12,997 bases of DNA, taken from assembly GCA_031374125.1 (NCBI GenBank), contig JANMFM010000237.1:1-12997 (forward strand), in the 5' to 3' direction. Shown in pieces: positions 1-7,194 of the stretch. The stretch's first letter is position 1. Each line of letters opens with the position of its first letter. The DNA comes from JAEYZS01 sp031374125 (lineage in GTDB: Bacteria; Bdellovibrionota; Bdellovibrionia; Bdellovibrionales; JAEYZS01). Under the pieces are notes generated by a model. It was not told the origin of the DNA, did not search any database, and worked only from the letters and a program-made list of their open reading frames with translations. A program made the translations under genes and the position numbers.

Positions 1-114
1 CCCTCTAAATTATATAAATGGTTTCTATTGCAAGGAGAAGGCCAAGTTATCTGCTTGAATACAATGGGTTTTAAGGGTCTGAAAGATGCCCTTTTTTGGT
101 CGTCTGTTAAGTAA
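1..114 (+). CDS. C-terminal tail of a truncated unknown gene
   Basis: The first frame is open from base 1 to a TAA at 112-114, giving 37 residues that end in ...LFWSSVK. The start lies outside the window. The residue mix (Trp, Cys, Gly, balanced charges) looks like the end of a real protein rather than a chance frame, but the piece is too short to recognise a family. The hydrolase on the other strand ends at 171, so the two genes would converge across 56 bases in which I see no clear hairpin terminator. It could still be a chance open frame. Confidence 0.35.
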   Translation, partial: PSKLYKWFLLQGEGQVICLNTMGFKGLKDALFWSSVK

Positions 115-170
115 AAATTTCTAAAATCAAGAGCAGAGTGGTTTATGGAATCTAGGAGGATCGGCGGCAG

Positions 171-1502
171 TCAATTTTTAATTAAATTACTGATAACTAA
201 ATCCTCACTGTAATAGCCTTCGTGACCTGAGCTTTCAAATATATGAAAAGAATTTTCTATGTTCAACCTCATGGCCGTCCACTCAGGAAAATGGACAGGT
301 GAAAATGTGTCGTATCGACCCGCGTAATAGTAAATCGGAATTTTATATTCAGATATGTTGTTCTTTACTTTATCTAAATCAATTGGATTTGGTTGAAATG
401 TTGGTCGATTTTTGAAGGGTATTATAAAAAGCCTACCAAAGCGACATTCAGAAAATATCAGATTCTCTGGTACATTTGTGCAGCCATCATAAAAAAATCG
501 GCCGGGAATGAGTTCAGTGTACGTTATGATATTTAATGCAGCAACTTGGTTTTTCTTATTAAATCTTAGTACGTAAGTGTGCGCAAAATTTCTAAAAAAA
601 GTATCCAGCTCTTTTAAATTTTTTGATTCAATATACTCTGATATCTTAAATAATTTTTCATGAATTATTGGCCGCATGTTATAGAAGCCAATCATCAAGA
701 ACAAACCATCAAAGATATTCTGACCACAAAATTTATTTTTTAAAACTCCTTCAATTTCAATACATAGGTTTTTATAGAAAATTCGTCCCTCCTCATTTCC
801 AGAATGAACTATGATATTTATTATCTCTCCAATAGTTTTTGAAGAAACTTTAGGGTTATTATAGTTTAAAAGGTCATTAGTTAATTCTTGAAGGCGAGTT
901 TCTCTTGCGTCTAAAAAGTCCATTGCGTTTTCTGAAAAGCCAAAGCCGTGAATATGCGCCGACTCTATAGAATTTGGAAACATCTCAAGATATCTAAAAG
1001 AGGTGAGGCCACCAAAGCTTTGACCATAGACCTTCCATTTCTTTTCTCCAAACATCTTTTTTCGGATAGCCTCGGCGTCGGTCACGATGGACTCTGAGCC
1101 ATATTTCTTAAAATTTTCTATATTTTTATCTGTGGGTTCTAAAAATGGTGTAGAGCAACCTGTTCCCCTTTGATCCATAAGGATTAGATTTTCCTCGTTT
1201 AGTTTTTTAATCTTACTAAAGATCGGTATTCCGGCAATACTGGATATTGTTGGTCCGCCATTTATAAATATGATGGGTACTTTGTTTTGAACTAAGGCTT
1301 GATTTTTAAAGTAATAATAAACTTCGATTTTTTCTGATGTCTCGGGATATTCCCAATCGAAGGGAACCTCAATCTTGTCATATCTCCAATTGCTATCGAG
1401 ATTTTCAAGTCTTTGTTTACATTCTTCCGTTGGAGCTGCAAAAGAAAATACATTATACAAAAAAACAGTTGCAAGTAAAAAAATAAATAATATTTTTTCC
1501 AT
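171..1502 (-). CDS. Exported alpha/beta hydrolase, S33 peptidase type
   Basis: A 443-residue serine hydrolase of the proline iminopeptidase/tripeptidyl (S33) type. The first 23 residues are a signal peptide (Lys at 3, hydrophobic core, then FAAP), so the enzyme is probably periplasmic or secreted. The oxyanion-loop motif NGGP is at 81-84 and DQRGTGCS at 110-117. The nucleophile elbow GQSFGG has Ser162. The likely acid is Asp398 (GRYDTFSP) and the base His427 (SSGHEG), so the catalytic triad is complete. The ATG is preceded by AGAAAGGG at about 4 bases. The expected family activity is removal of N-terminal residues or short peptides; the substrate is unknown. The gene is visibly more AT-rich than its neighbours: two sampled 60-base lines (1081-1140 and 601-660) have 20 and 13 G/C, against 35 and 25 in two lines of the dehydrogenase gene. 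This hints at transfer. Confidence 0.88.
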   Translation of the reverse strand: MEKILFIFLLATVFLYNVFSFAAPTEECKQRLENLDSNWRYDKIEVPFDWEYPETSEKIEVYYYFKNQALVQNKVPIIFINGGPTISSIAGIPIFSKIKKLNEENLILMDQRGTGCSTPFLEPTDKNIENFKKYGSESIVTDAEAIRKKMFGEKKWKVYGQSFGGLTSFRYLEMFPNSIESAHIHGFGFSENAMDFLDARETRLQELTNDLLNYNNPKVSSKTIGEIINIIVHSGNEEGRIFYKNLCIEIEGVLKNKFCGQNIFDGLFLMIGFYNMRPIIHEKLFKISEYIESKNLKELDTFFRNFAHTYVLRFNKKNQVAALNIITYTELIPGRFFYDGCTNVPENLIFSECRFGRLFIIPFKNRPTFQPNPIDLDKVKNNISEYKIPIYYYAGRYDTFSPVHFPEWTAMRLNIENSFHIFESSGHEGYYSEDLVISNLIKN

Positions 1503-1536
1503 AAACCCTTTCTGTATGCCTATGTGTTTGATATTT

Positions 1537-1556
1537 CTTTCGATACCGTTCGAAAG
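1537..1556. promoter_or_regulatory. Inverted repeat upstream of the hydrolase
   Basis: CTTTCGA and TCGAAAG form perfect 7-bp arms around a 6-base spacer, 35-54 bases before the hydrolase start. The size and place fit a dimeric repressor operator, but I see no convincing -35/-10 pair with it. The rest of 1557-1730 holds no gene that I can support. Confidence 0.3.
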
Positions 1557-1730
1557 TTTGTTGGATTAATTTCCAATATTATCAAACTCGAACTTCTTAT
1601 AAGGTTCTTACTTAGCAGGTAGTGTGCCTGGTTAAAAGTGGATTTATTTGGATTTAAAGACAAAAAGGTGCCTAGAGCATCAAAATCTATGCCCTAAAAA
1701 GTCTCTGTAAAATCTAGTGCAATATTTTAG

Positions 1731-2142
1731 CAACAATTTGTATCCGAATTCCCGGAAATGAAAATGCAGACAAGATCGCGGCTCATCTCAATCTACCCAT
1801 TCATATCGTGCAAAAAGTAATGACGTTTCTTTTAAATCACAAACTTGCTGTGGAAGAAAAAGGTAAAATTAAAATCGGTCCGCAAAGAACTCATATCGAA
1901 GCTTCGTCCCCATTCGTGAATCGTCATCATATCAACTGGAGATTAAAAGGCATTGAGCACATGGATAATCTTCATCCGGATGAACTTTTTTATACGAGCC
2001 CGATGACGTTATCGGCAAGTCTATGAGTGAAATTAAAAAGATGCTGTTGAAATTGGTTGTGGATATGTCAGAAGAAGTAAAGCTCGCAAAAGATGAGAAG
2101 ATCGCTTGTCTTAATATCGATTTCTTCGATCTCGATAAATGA
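1731..2142 (+). pseudogene. Decayed TIGR02147/DUF4423-family gene, C-terminal part
   Basis: Three frames joined in order read like the C-terminal half of a TIGR02147/DUF4423 protein. First QQFVSEFPEMKM (1731-1766). Then, after a one-base shift, ADKIAAHLNLP...SPFVNRHHINWR...DELFYTSPMTLSA (from 1766-1767 to about 2020). Then, in another frame, IKKMLLKL...CLNIDFFDLDK ending at TGA 2140-2142. The SPFVNRHHINWR block and the closing CLNID-F motif are what identify the family. These proteins are putative regulators with an N-terminal helix-turn-helix-like part, which is missing here: a TAG at 1728-1730 closes the first frame and no start or N-terminal domain was found upstream. The second frameshift lies near 2014-2026, where the ends of both frames overlap, as after a small deletion. 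A longest open stretch from GTG 1808 to 2026 is a fragment, not a gene. Sequencing error could mimic one shift but not the missing N-terminus. Confidence 0.65.
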
Positions 2143-2215
2143 TTAAGCTTAACGCCCTATTCTTTCTTCTGGCCTTGATAGAAAAAATATTTTTGTTCTA
2201 TAAAGTATAGCGCTC

Positions 2216-2560
2216 TTAACTTGCTTTCTTTTTTGCTTTAGAAGATGCAGCCTTGAGTATAGCTCCTGGGCTAGTAGCAGCAACTTGGAGAAGCCTGCGG
2301 GCAGCTCCCGATGGTTTCTTTTGTCCTTGTTCCCAAGATTGAATAACTGTCGGGCTCACGCCGAGGTACGCCGCAAAAGCCCCTTGGCTCATATGCAAAA
2401 TTTCAGTACGAATACGCGAAATTTGTGTCTTCGACATTTTAGGAGGAAGATCTGGCATTTCAACAGTTGTTGTTTTGAGAGTGATTTTACCTTCTTCATG
2501 GGCAATGGCATCTGCTAAACCTTGGATGATCTCGTCACCAATATTTCTTTTCTTTTTCAT
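2216..2560 (-). CDS. HigA-type (XRE helix-turn-helix) antitoxin, orphan
   Basis: A 114-residue DNA-binding protein of the HigA/NadS antitoxin type. The N-terminal third (GLADAIAHEEGK, then VEMPDLPPK) is the toxin-binding segment usual in this family. It is followed by an XRE helix-turn-helix with the typical run SQGAFAAYLGVSPTVIQSWE and GQKKPSGAARRLL. The C-terminus is a Lys/Ala tail. I chose the ATG at 2560 rather than the one at 2566, because the AAGGGAG ribosome site is only 1-2 bases from the upstream ATG but about 7 from this one. It would normally repress its own operon and neutralise a RelE-like toxin encoded just before it. Only relics of that toxin remain at 2563-2681, so it is an orphan antitoxin that could still regulate or protect against a related toxin in trans. 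Confidence 0.85.
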   Translation of the reverse strand: MKKKRNIGDEIIQGLADAIAHEEGKITLKTTTVEMPDLPPKMSKTQISRIRTEILHMSQGAFAAYLGVSPTVIQSWEQGQKKPSGAARRLLQVAATSPGAILKAASSKAKKKAS

Positions 2561-2562
2561 AA

Positions 2563-2681
2563 TCATTCTCCCTTTAACTTTTGGGCTAAAATTCTAATTA
2601 CTTTTAAGCAGGACCCTACTACCTATCTCTTTCAATCAATTTCGTAAATGTAGGGACTTCGATGAAAGTTCCTACGTGCAT
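2563..2681 (-). pseudogene. Relic of a HigB/RelE-type toxin gene
   Basis: Directly before the antitoxin, an ATG at 2681 opens 20 codons, MHVGTFIEVPTFTKLIERDR, then TAG TAG. The TFIEVPTFTKLI stretch matches the usual first strand and helix of the RelE/HigB toxins that pair with this antitoxin type (TFIET-x-FT pattern). In another frame the last codons ...RILAQKLKGE end in a TGA at 2563-2565, which overlaps the upstream antitoxin ATG, as toxin genes commonly do. Both ends of the toxin thus survive and roughly 60-80 codons of the middle appear deleted with a frame change. The N-terminal match is persuasive. The C-terminal match is weaker and rests mainly on position. Confidence 0.58.
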
Positions 2682-2692
2682 ACTTAGTATGC
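2678..2692. promoter_or_regulatory. Operator-like palindrome over the toxin start codon
   Basis: GCATACT-T-AGTATGC has perfect 7-bp arms and a single central base. It overlaps the ATG of the toxin relic and lies 13 bases downstream of a consensus TATAAT. This is the normal place for the operator bound by an autoregulating HigA-type antitoxin. Binding is inferred, not shown. Confidence 0.45.
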
Positions 2693-2705
2693 TATCACAC
2701 TTGGT

Positions 2706-2711
2706 ATTATA
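2706..2711 (-). promoter_or_regulatory. -10 element of the toxin-antitoxin operon
   Basis: A perfect TATAAT on the minus strand, just after the dehydrogenase stop codon, would start transcription near 2699. No good -35 hexamer is seen 16-18 bases upstream. It would now drive only the orphan antitoxin. Confidence 0.4.
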
Positions 2712-2716
2712 TATGC

Positions 2717-3883
2717 CTAGCTATAAGCAGGAATTCCCGTGATATGTTCGCCTAAAATTAATCTGTGTATATCTTCGGTTCCTTCGTAGGTGTTTACGCT
2801 TTCTAAATTTGCCATGTGACGGCCGCATTGGTACTCATCGGTGATGCCCGCCGCTCCTAAAATATCGCGCGTGGTTCTTGCGATATCGAGGGCAAGTCTT
2901 ACGTTATTCATTTTGGCCATGGAGATTTGTTGGGGGATTGCCGTTCCTTGATCCATTAATTTCCCGAGTTGGTAACATAATAATTGCGCTTTGGTGATTT
3001 CCATAAACATGTAAACAAGCTTGGCTTGAACCAGTTGAAAGCTTGCGATGGGCTTATCAAATTGAATTCTGGTTTTTGCGTAATTGAGTGCTTCGTCGTA
3101 GCAAGCCATCGCCGAACCAATGGCTCCCCAAGAAATTCCGTAGCGTGCTTGATTCAAACAACTCAAAGGACCTTTCAATCCTACGACATTTAGTGCTTGA
3201 GATTTAGGAACTTTTACGTCTTCAAAAATTAATTCTGAAGTGACGGATGCTCTTAATGAAAACTTATTAATGATATCTTTGGTTTTGAAACCAGGAGATC
3301 CTTTATCCACAATTAGACCAATCACTTTTCCGTCGTCGTTTTTTGCCCAGACAATTGCGAGGTCAGCAATACTACCGTTAGTGATCCACATCTTCGTTCC
3401 ACTCAATATGTAGTGGTCGCCTTTGTCTTTTGCTCTCGTAATCATGCCTGATGGATTTGATCCGAAGTCAGGTTCTGTTAATCCAAAGCATCCGATCATT
3501 TCTCCCTTGGCCATTTTCGGTAAGTACTTGTTTTTCTGATCGATGGTTCCGAATTTATAAATTGGATACATGCAGAGTGCGCCCTGTACAGAGACAAAAG
3601 ATCTCAAGCCAGAATCACCGCGTTCGATTTCTTGCATGATTAATCCATAGCTTGTGTAGTTGAGACCAGCGCAACCGTAGCCTTCGATTGTTGGACCGAA
3701 AACTCCTAAGTTCGCGAAACCAGGTATAAGTTGTTTTGGAAAAGTTCCTTCGCGATGATTTTTTTCGATGATAGGTATAACTTCTTTTGTGACAAAACTT
3801 CTAACCGAATCTCTAACCATCTTCTCATCCGAGCTGAGCATAGGATCAATCTGATAAAAATCTGGCGCTGCGAAATTTTTCAT
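2717..3883 (-). CDS. gcdH: Glutaryl-CoA dehydrogenase (acyl-CoA dehydrogenase family)
   Basis: A 388-residue FAD enzyme of the acyl-CoA dehydrogenase superfamily, expected to convert glutaryl-CoA to crotonyl-CoA and CO2 in lysine/tryptophan breakdown, passing electrons to ETF. Glutaryl-CoA dehydrogenase is indicated over other members by ERGDSGLRSFVSVQ (Glu87, Arg94, Ser95, the glutarate-binding region), GCFGLTEPDFGSNP (131-144), the FAD segment WITNG (166-170), KFSLRAS (207-213), NQARYGI, and the catalytic Glu367 in NTYEGTEDIH, with Tyr366 in front of it. Family length is normal and there is no leader peptide. The ATG follows a purine-rich AAGGAAAAGG. The 135 bases between it and the thiolase gene hold no clear terminator and no strong promoter, only a short CTGTG-T-CACAG dyad at 3909-3919, so co-transcription with the thiolase is possible. 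Decarboxylating activity is assumed, not shown. Confidence 0.92.
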   Translation of the reverse strand: MKNFAAPDFYQIDPMLSSDEKMVRDSVRSFVTKEVIPIIEKNHREGTFPKQLIPGFANLGVFGPTIEGYGCAGLNYTSYGLIMQEIERGDSGLRSFVSVQGALCMYPIYKFGTIDQKNKYLPKMAKGEMIGCFGLTEPDFGSNPSGMITRAKDKGDHYILSGTKMWITNGSIADLAIVWAKNDDGKVIGLIVDKGSPGFKTKDIINKFSLRASVTSELIFEDVKVPKSQALNVVGLKGPLSCLNQARYGISWGAIGSAMACYDEALNYAKTRIQFDKPIASFQLVQAKLVYMFMEITKAQLLCYQLGKLMDQGTAIPQQISMAKMNNVRLALDIARTTRDILGAAGITDEYQCGRHMANLESVNTYEGTEDIHRLILGEHITGIPAYS

Positions 3884-4018
3884 AAAACCTTTTCCTTTTT
3901 AAAAAAACCTGTGTCACAGTTATAGAGGTGCATGGATGCTTCCTTAGGGGATGGGGCGATTAAAGAGCGGGGGAGACACGGACGTCTTTCCTGCCTATTT
4001 CCTACCTGCTAAAAATCC

Positions 4019-5197
4019 TTACAATCTTTCGATTACAATCGCGATACCTTGACCACCACCAATACAAGCACTACCAACAGCAAATTTCTTGTTTCTTCTT
4101 TCTAACTCATACATCAAATGATTCATGATTCTTGTTCCGCTCGCTCCGAGTGGGTGACCAACGGCAATGGCTCCGCCATTGACGTTTGTGATTTCTGGAT
4201 TCAATTTTAATTCTTTTTGTACTGATAAGAATTGCGCACCGAAAGCTTCGTTCACTTCGACAAGATCCATTTGCTCTAGCTTCATGTTTGCTTTTTTAAG
4301 AGCATTTTGAATTGCGTAGACAGGTCCTATTCCCATGATCTTTGGGTCGCAACCCACAGACGCATAAGAAACGATTCTTGCCATAGGCTTTAAATTTCTT
4401 CTTTTGGCTTCGTCTTCAGACATAAGAATGCTTGCACATGCTCCGTCCACGATCCCAGAAGCTGTTCCTGCTGTTACTGTTCCTTCTTTTTTGAAAAGCG
4501 GTTTTAGTTTTTGTAAACCTTCGATTGTTGTTTCGGGTCTCGGATGTTCGTCTTTGGTTACAACAACGTTTCCTTTTGGATTTACGATTGTTACTGGAGA
4601 AATTTCTGCATCGAAATATTTTTTATCAAAGGCTACTTTATATTTTTTCTGAGAAGAAAGTGCGAACTGATCAACGTCGTCTCTTGAGATTTTATATTGC
4701 TCAGCTAAATTTTCTGCTGTGATTGCCATTGGAGTTCCCGTGTATGAATCTGTAAGAGCGGCAGTTAGATAATCTTCCACTTCGCCTTGACCCATTCTAT
4801 AGCCCCATCTTGCACCACGAAGAATGTAAGGAATTTGCGACATCTGTTCTACGCCGCCAGCAAGCACAACTTCTGATTCTCCAGTTTGAATCATCTGCAC
4901 AGCATTCACCCAAGATTGAAATCCGCTACCACAAAGGCGATTAACACCGAGGGCTCCGCGATTCATTGGGATTCCAGCTTTCAGTCCAATGTGTCTTGGA
5001 AGATAGATGGCATCTTTTGCAGCTTGTACTACTGTGCCCATTACGATGTGATCAATTTCATCTGGGGAGATTTTGGCTTGCTCCATTGCAGCTTTTGATG
5101 CAGCAACTCCTAGATCTGTAGCAGATACGTCTTTTAAAGATCCACCAAATGCACCAAACGGCGTGCGCTTTCCACTTACAACAACGATACTTTTCAT
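4019..5197 (-). CDS. 3-ketoacyl-CoA/acetyl-CoA thiolase, ACAA2-like
   Basis: A 392-residue thiolase that splits or forms 3-ketoacyl-CoA with CoA/acetyl-CoA in beta-oxidation. All catalytic residues are in the standard places: Cys89 (NRLCGSG), Asn316 (NEAF), His348 (GHPLGASG) and Cys378 (SACIGGGQG). Several segments, such as DAIYLPRHIGLKAGIP, GARWGYRMG and ARIVSYASVGCDPKIMGIGP, resemble mitochondrial ACAA2 more than the short-chain biosynthetic PhaA/AtoB type. A medium-chain degradative role is therefore a fair inference; acetoacetyl-CoA thiolase is the alternative. The ATG has a strong AGGAG six bases upstream. It lies upstream of gcdH on the same strand, and crotonyl-CoA from that enzyme ends as acetoacetyl-CoA, so a shared catabolic route is plausible. 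The hydratase and hydroxyacyl dehydrogenase are not in the window. Confidence 0.94.
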   Translation of the reverse strand: MKSIVVVSGKRTPFGAFGGSLKDVSATDLGVAASKAAMEQAKISPDEIDHIVMGTVVQAAKDAIYLPRHIGLKAGIPMNRGALGVNRLCGSGFQSWVNAVQMIQTGESEVVLAGGVEQMSQIPYILRGARWGYRMGQGEVEDYLTAALTDSYTGTPMAITAENLAEQYKISRDDVDQFALSSQKKYKVAFDKKYFDAEISPVTIVNPKGNVVVTKDEHPRPETTIEGLQKLKPLFKKEGTVTAGTASGIVDGACASILMSEDEAKRRNLKPMARIVSYASVGCDPKIMGIGPVYAIQNALKKANMKLEQMDLVEVNEAFGAQFLSVQKELKLNPEITNVNGGAIAVGHPLGASGTRIMNHLMYELERRNKKFAVGSACIGGGQGIAIVIERL

Positions 5198-5229
5198 AAA
5201 ATTCTCCTGTATTTATAAAGCTACTGCTG

Positions 5230-5239
5230 TACAATTGTA
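5230..5239. promoter_or_regulatory. Palindrome between thiolase and purD
   Basis: TACAATTGTA is a perfect 10-bp palindrome near the middle of the 89-base divergent gap. It could be an operator or chance. No clear -35/-10 pair was picked out for either gene. Confidence 0.2.
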
Positions 5240-5286
5240 ATGTAAATGCAAATGTTAAGAGCAATACTGAAACATGGCGGTGAAGC

Positions 5287-6558
5287 ATGAACATTTTGAT
5301 TATTGGAAATGGTGGACGCGAAGCTGCAATTGCAAAAGAGCTAACTCACTCTAAAAAAGTGAAGGACCTGCACATGCTGCCGGTGAATCAAGCTTTCAGC
5401 TCTAAAATCAAAACTCATGACATCTCTGTCGACGACCACGATAAAATTTTAAAATTTGTTAAAGATAACAATATTGATCTTGTGGTTATTGGGCCCGAGA
5501 AACCTTTGGTGGATGGACTATCTGATTTCCTTCGCGCAAAAGAAGTGAACGTATTTGGGCCTTCACAAAAAGGAGCTATGCTTGAAGGTTCAAAAATTTT
5601 CTGTAAAGAGTTTTTAGAATCTGCAGGCGTTCCAACAGCAAAGAGCATTCAAGTTTTCTCTGACGATGATCTTTTGGAAAAATCGAAAACATTTTCTGCT
5701 CCATGGGTTGTTAAGGCTGATGGCTTGGCTGCAGGAAAAGGCGTTTATATTTGTCAGAATGAAGAAGAGCTAAAGCTTTCAGGGAAAGATTTATTCGTAG
5801 ATAAAAAATTGGGTGAGACTAGAGTTTTCTTAGAAGAATATATTTCTGGAAAAGAATTAAGTTATTTGATTGTAACCAACGGTACATTGTCAGAGCCATT
5901 ACCGCTTGCACAGGATCACAAAAGAATTTTTGATAATGATCAAGGCCCGAACACAGGCGGGATGGGTGCTGTTGCGCCTTTAAAAATTCCCGATGATCTT
6001 TCTAAAAAAATCCAAACAGAAATTGTCGACAGAACATTAAAACAACTTCAAAAAGACAATATCGATTATCGCGGAGTGATTTACTTTGGTGTGATGGTAA
6101 AAGACAATCAGCCTTATGTTCTAGAAATCAATGCAAGATTTGGTGATCCAGAAACGCAAGTGATCTTGCCACTCCTCGATGGTGATTGGGCTGATGTATT
6201 CTGGAACATCTCTCAAGGCGCTGTAAATAAAATGAAATGGAAAAAATTGTATGCGACAGCCGTAGTGATGGCAGCTCCTGGTTATCCGGAAAATCCAGAG
6301 AAGAACGTCTTTATCAATGGAAATATCTTTGATGAAAAGATCGGCGGTTATTACATCTGTGCGGGCGTAAAACAGAATCCTCATGCGCAATGGGTAACCA
6401 ACGGTGGCAGAGTATTGAACGCCGTAGGAATAGCTGAGACAGCAAAAAAATCCATAGAAGTCGCTTACGGTTACGCCGAAAAAATAAATTGGCGAGGAAT
6501 TTTAAAAAGATCCGACATAGGTCAAAAAGTCCTAAAGAAAAACGATTTCATTTTCTAA
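5287..6558 (+). CDS. purD: Phosphoribosylamine-glycine ligase (GAR synthetase)
   Basis: A 423-residue ATP-grasp ligase (E. coli PurD is 429) joining glycine to phosphoribosylamine with ATP, the second step of purine synthesis, in the cytosol. The N-terminal fold begins GNGGRE (7-12). Then come GPEKPLVDGL (69-78), the ATP-grasp entry GSKIFCKEFL, WVVKADGLAAGKGV (140-153), EEYISGKELSY, the loop QDHKRIFDNDQGPNTGGMGA (209-228), and the metal-binding LEINARFGDPE (Glu280, Asn282). The C-terminal GGRVLNAVG motif is also present. Residue 13 is Ala where most PurD proteins have His (GREH), a mild divergence. The ribosome site GGTG is close and weak. The gene stands alone on its strand, divergent from the thiolase, and its TAA stop is part of the repeat/terminator that follows. 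Confidence 0.97.
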   Translation: MNILIIGNGGREAAIAKELTHSKKVKDLHMLPVNQAFSSKIKTHDISVDDHDKILKFVKDNNIDLVVIGPEKPLVDGLSDFLRAKEVNVFGPSQKGAMLEGSKIFCKEFLESAGVPTAKSIQVFSDDDLLEKSKTFSAPWVVKADGLAAGKGVYICQNEEELKLSGKDLFVDKKLGETRVFLEEYISGKELSYLIVTNGTLSEPLPLAQDHKRIFDNDQGPNTGGMGAVAPLKIPDDLSKKIQTEIVDRTLKQLQKDNIDYRGVIYFGVMVKDNQPYVLEINARFGDPETQVILPLLDGDWADVFWNISQGAVNKMKWKKLYATAVVMAAPGYPENPEKNVFINGNIFDEKIGGYYICAGVKQNPHAQWVTNGGRVLNAVGIAETAKKSIEVAYGYAEKINWRGILKRSDIGQKVLKKNDFIF

Positions 6559-6579
6559 AGGTGAGCCGCACCTTTTCCA
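6557..6579 (+). terminator. Terminator-like stem at the purD stop codon
   Basis: AAAGGTG-agccg-CACCTTTT starts on the last two bases of the purD TAA, giving a 7-bp stem, 5-base loop and T-run. It is also copy 1 of the repeat described for 6557-6630. Confidence 0.6.
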
Positions 6580-6607
6580 AACATTTGCGTCAATTGACAC
6601 AGATCTG

Positions 6608-6630
6608 TGGAAAAGGTGCGGCTCACCTTT
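6608..6630 (-). terminator. Terminator-like stem at the exported-protein stop
   Basis: On the minus strand this reads TAA-AGGTG-agccg-CACCTTTTCC, the same stem as at purD. The stop codon (6630-6632) again supplies the base of the stem. Confidence 0.6.
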
Positions 6631-7193
6631 TACCATGCCCATTGGACTTGGACGAGGCTGAGGTCTTCGGTTTCGTTTGTGGTATGGACTAAGTTTAATT
6701 TGTAAGCTTCAAAATCTTCTGTGATTTCGAATTGCGCATCTCCGCTGTCGTATGTTGCAGAGGCATTTACAAATCCTGTGTATTGAAGTTTTGCTTTTGT
6801 TTGAATTGGATCTACTTTTACTTTGAATTTATGTTTTACGGATGTTGGGTCTGTAGGGTCGCCACCGATTGCCATTTCTGTATTGAGGCCGTCTTTAAGG
6901 CTGTCAGCTGTTTGACCTAGAGATGAGCTCTTTACTGCGTCACTCTTTAAAGCTGATTTTAGAGTTTTATCGAGGACCATTTTTCCTACTGTACTATTCG
7001 ATGCACCAACAGGAATATCTGTCGGAATAACAGCAGCTACGGATTCTTGAGTGATCGCGGGTTCTGGCGCTACGGGCATCACTTGATAGATATCCAACAT
7101 CTTTTGCTCTGAAGGAATTGCGGCAAAACTATTGATCGAAAATAGGATCAATAGGACTAAGATAATAAATATGGCTTTTAGATCTGCTCTCAT
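6630..7193 (-). CDS. Small exported protein of unknown function
   Basis: A 187-residue protein I do not recognise. Residues 1-24 are a clear signal peptide (Arg2, Lys6, long Ile/Leu/Val core, SFA|A). The middle (about 40-110) is Ser/Thr/Ala/Pro-rich and probably flexible. The last 70 residues show alternating polar and hydrophobic positions, as in beta strands (KHKFKVKVD, AKLQYTGFVNASATYD, EAYKLNLVH), and the protein ends in SLVQVQWAW. A terminal aromatic after an amphipathic strand is the usual outer-membrane beta-signal, so an envelope or outer-membrane location is inferred. It is too short for a large barrel by itself. No ribosome site precedes the ATG; a -10-like TATATA lies five bases upstream, so the message may be leaderless. 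The gene sits between two direct copies of the 37-bp repeat. Confidence 0.75.
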   Translation of the reverse strand: MRADLKAIFIILVLLILFSINSFAAIPSEQKMLDIYQVMPVAPEPAITQESVAAVIPTDIPVGASNSTVGKMVLDKTLKSALKSDAVKSSSLGQTADSLKDGLNTEMAIGGDPTDPTSVKHKFKVKVDPIQTKAKLQYTGFVNASATYDSGDAQFEITEDFEAYKLNLVHTTNETEDLSLVQVQWAW

Positions 7194-7194
7194 A

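Larger units (their letters stand above)
6557..6630. repeat. 74-bp palindrome: two inverted copies of a 37-bp repeat
   Basis: Copy 1 (6557-6593, minus) and copy 2 (6594-6630, plus) abut exactly at GTCAA|TTGAC. Compared as reverse complements they agree at 33 of 37 bases, with the outer 23 bases perfect. The unit runs from a TTGAC head to the hairpin core AAAGGTG-agccg-CACCTTT. The palindrome fills the whole gap between purD and the convergent exported-protein gene, taking in the last bases of both stop codons. It resembles a REP pair (BIME-like) placed between convergent genes, and each half also looks like an intrinsic terminator for the gene entering it. Confidence 0.85.

Noticed and set aside
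1808..2026. 72-codon gene starting at GTG
   Set aside because: It is the longest surviving piece of the TIGR02147/DUF4423 remnant. Similarity continues before its start and, in another frame, past its end.
2178..2205. AT-only dyad ATAGAA...TTCTAT after the pseudogene as a terminator
   Set aside because: The stem is short, AT-only and has a large loop; it is too weak to call.
3960..4005. Hairpin GGG-AGAC / GTCT-TTCC between thiolase and dehydrogenase genes as a terminator
   Set aside because: The stem has mismatches and no T-run follows in either useful direction.
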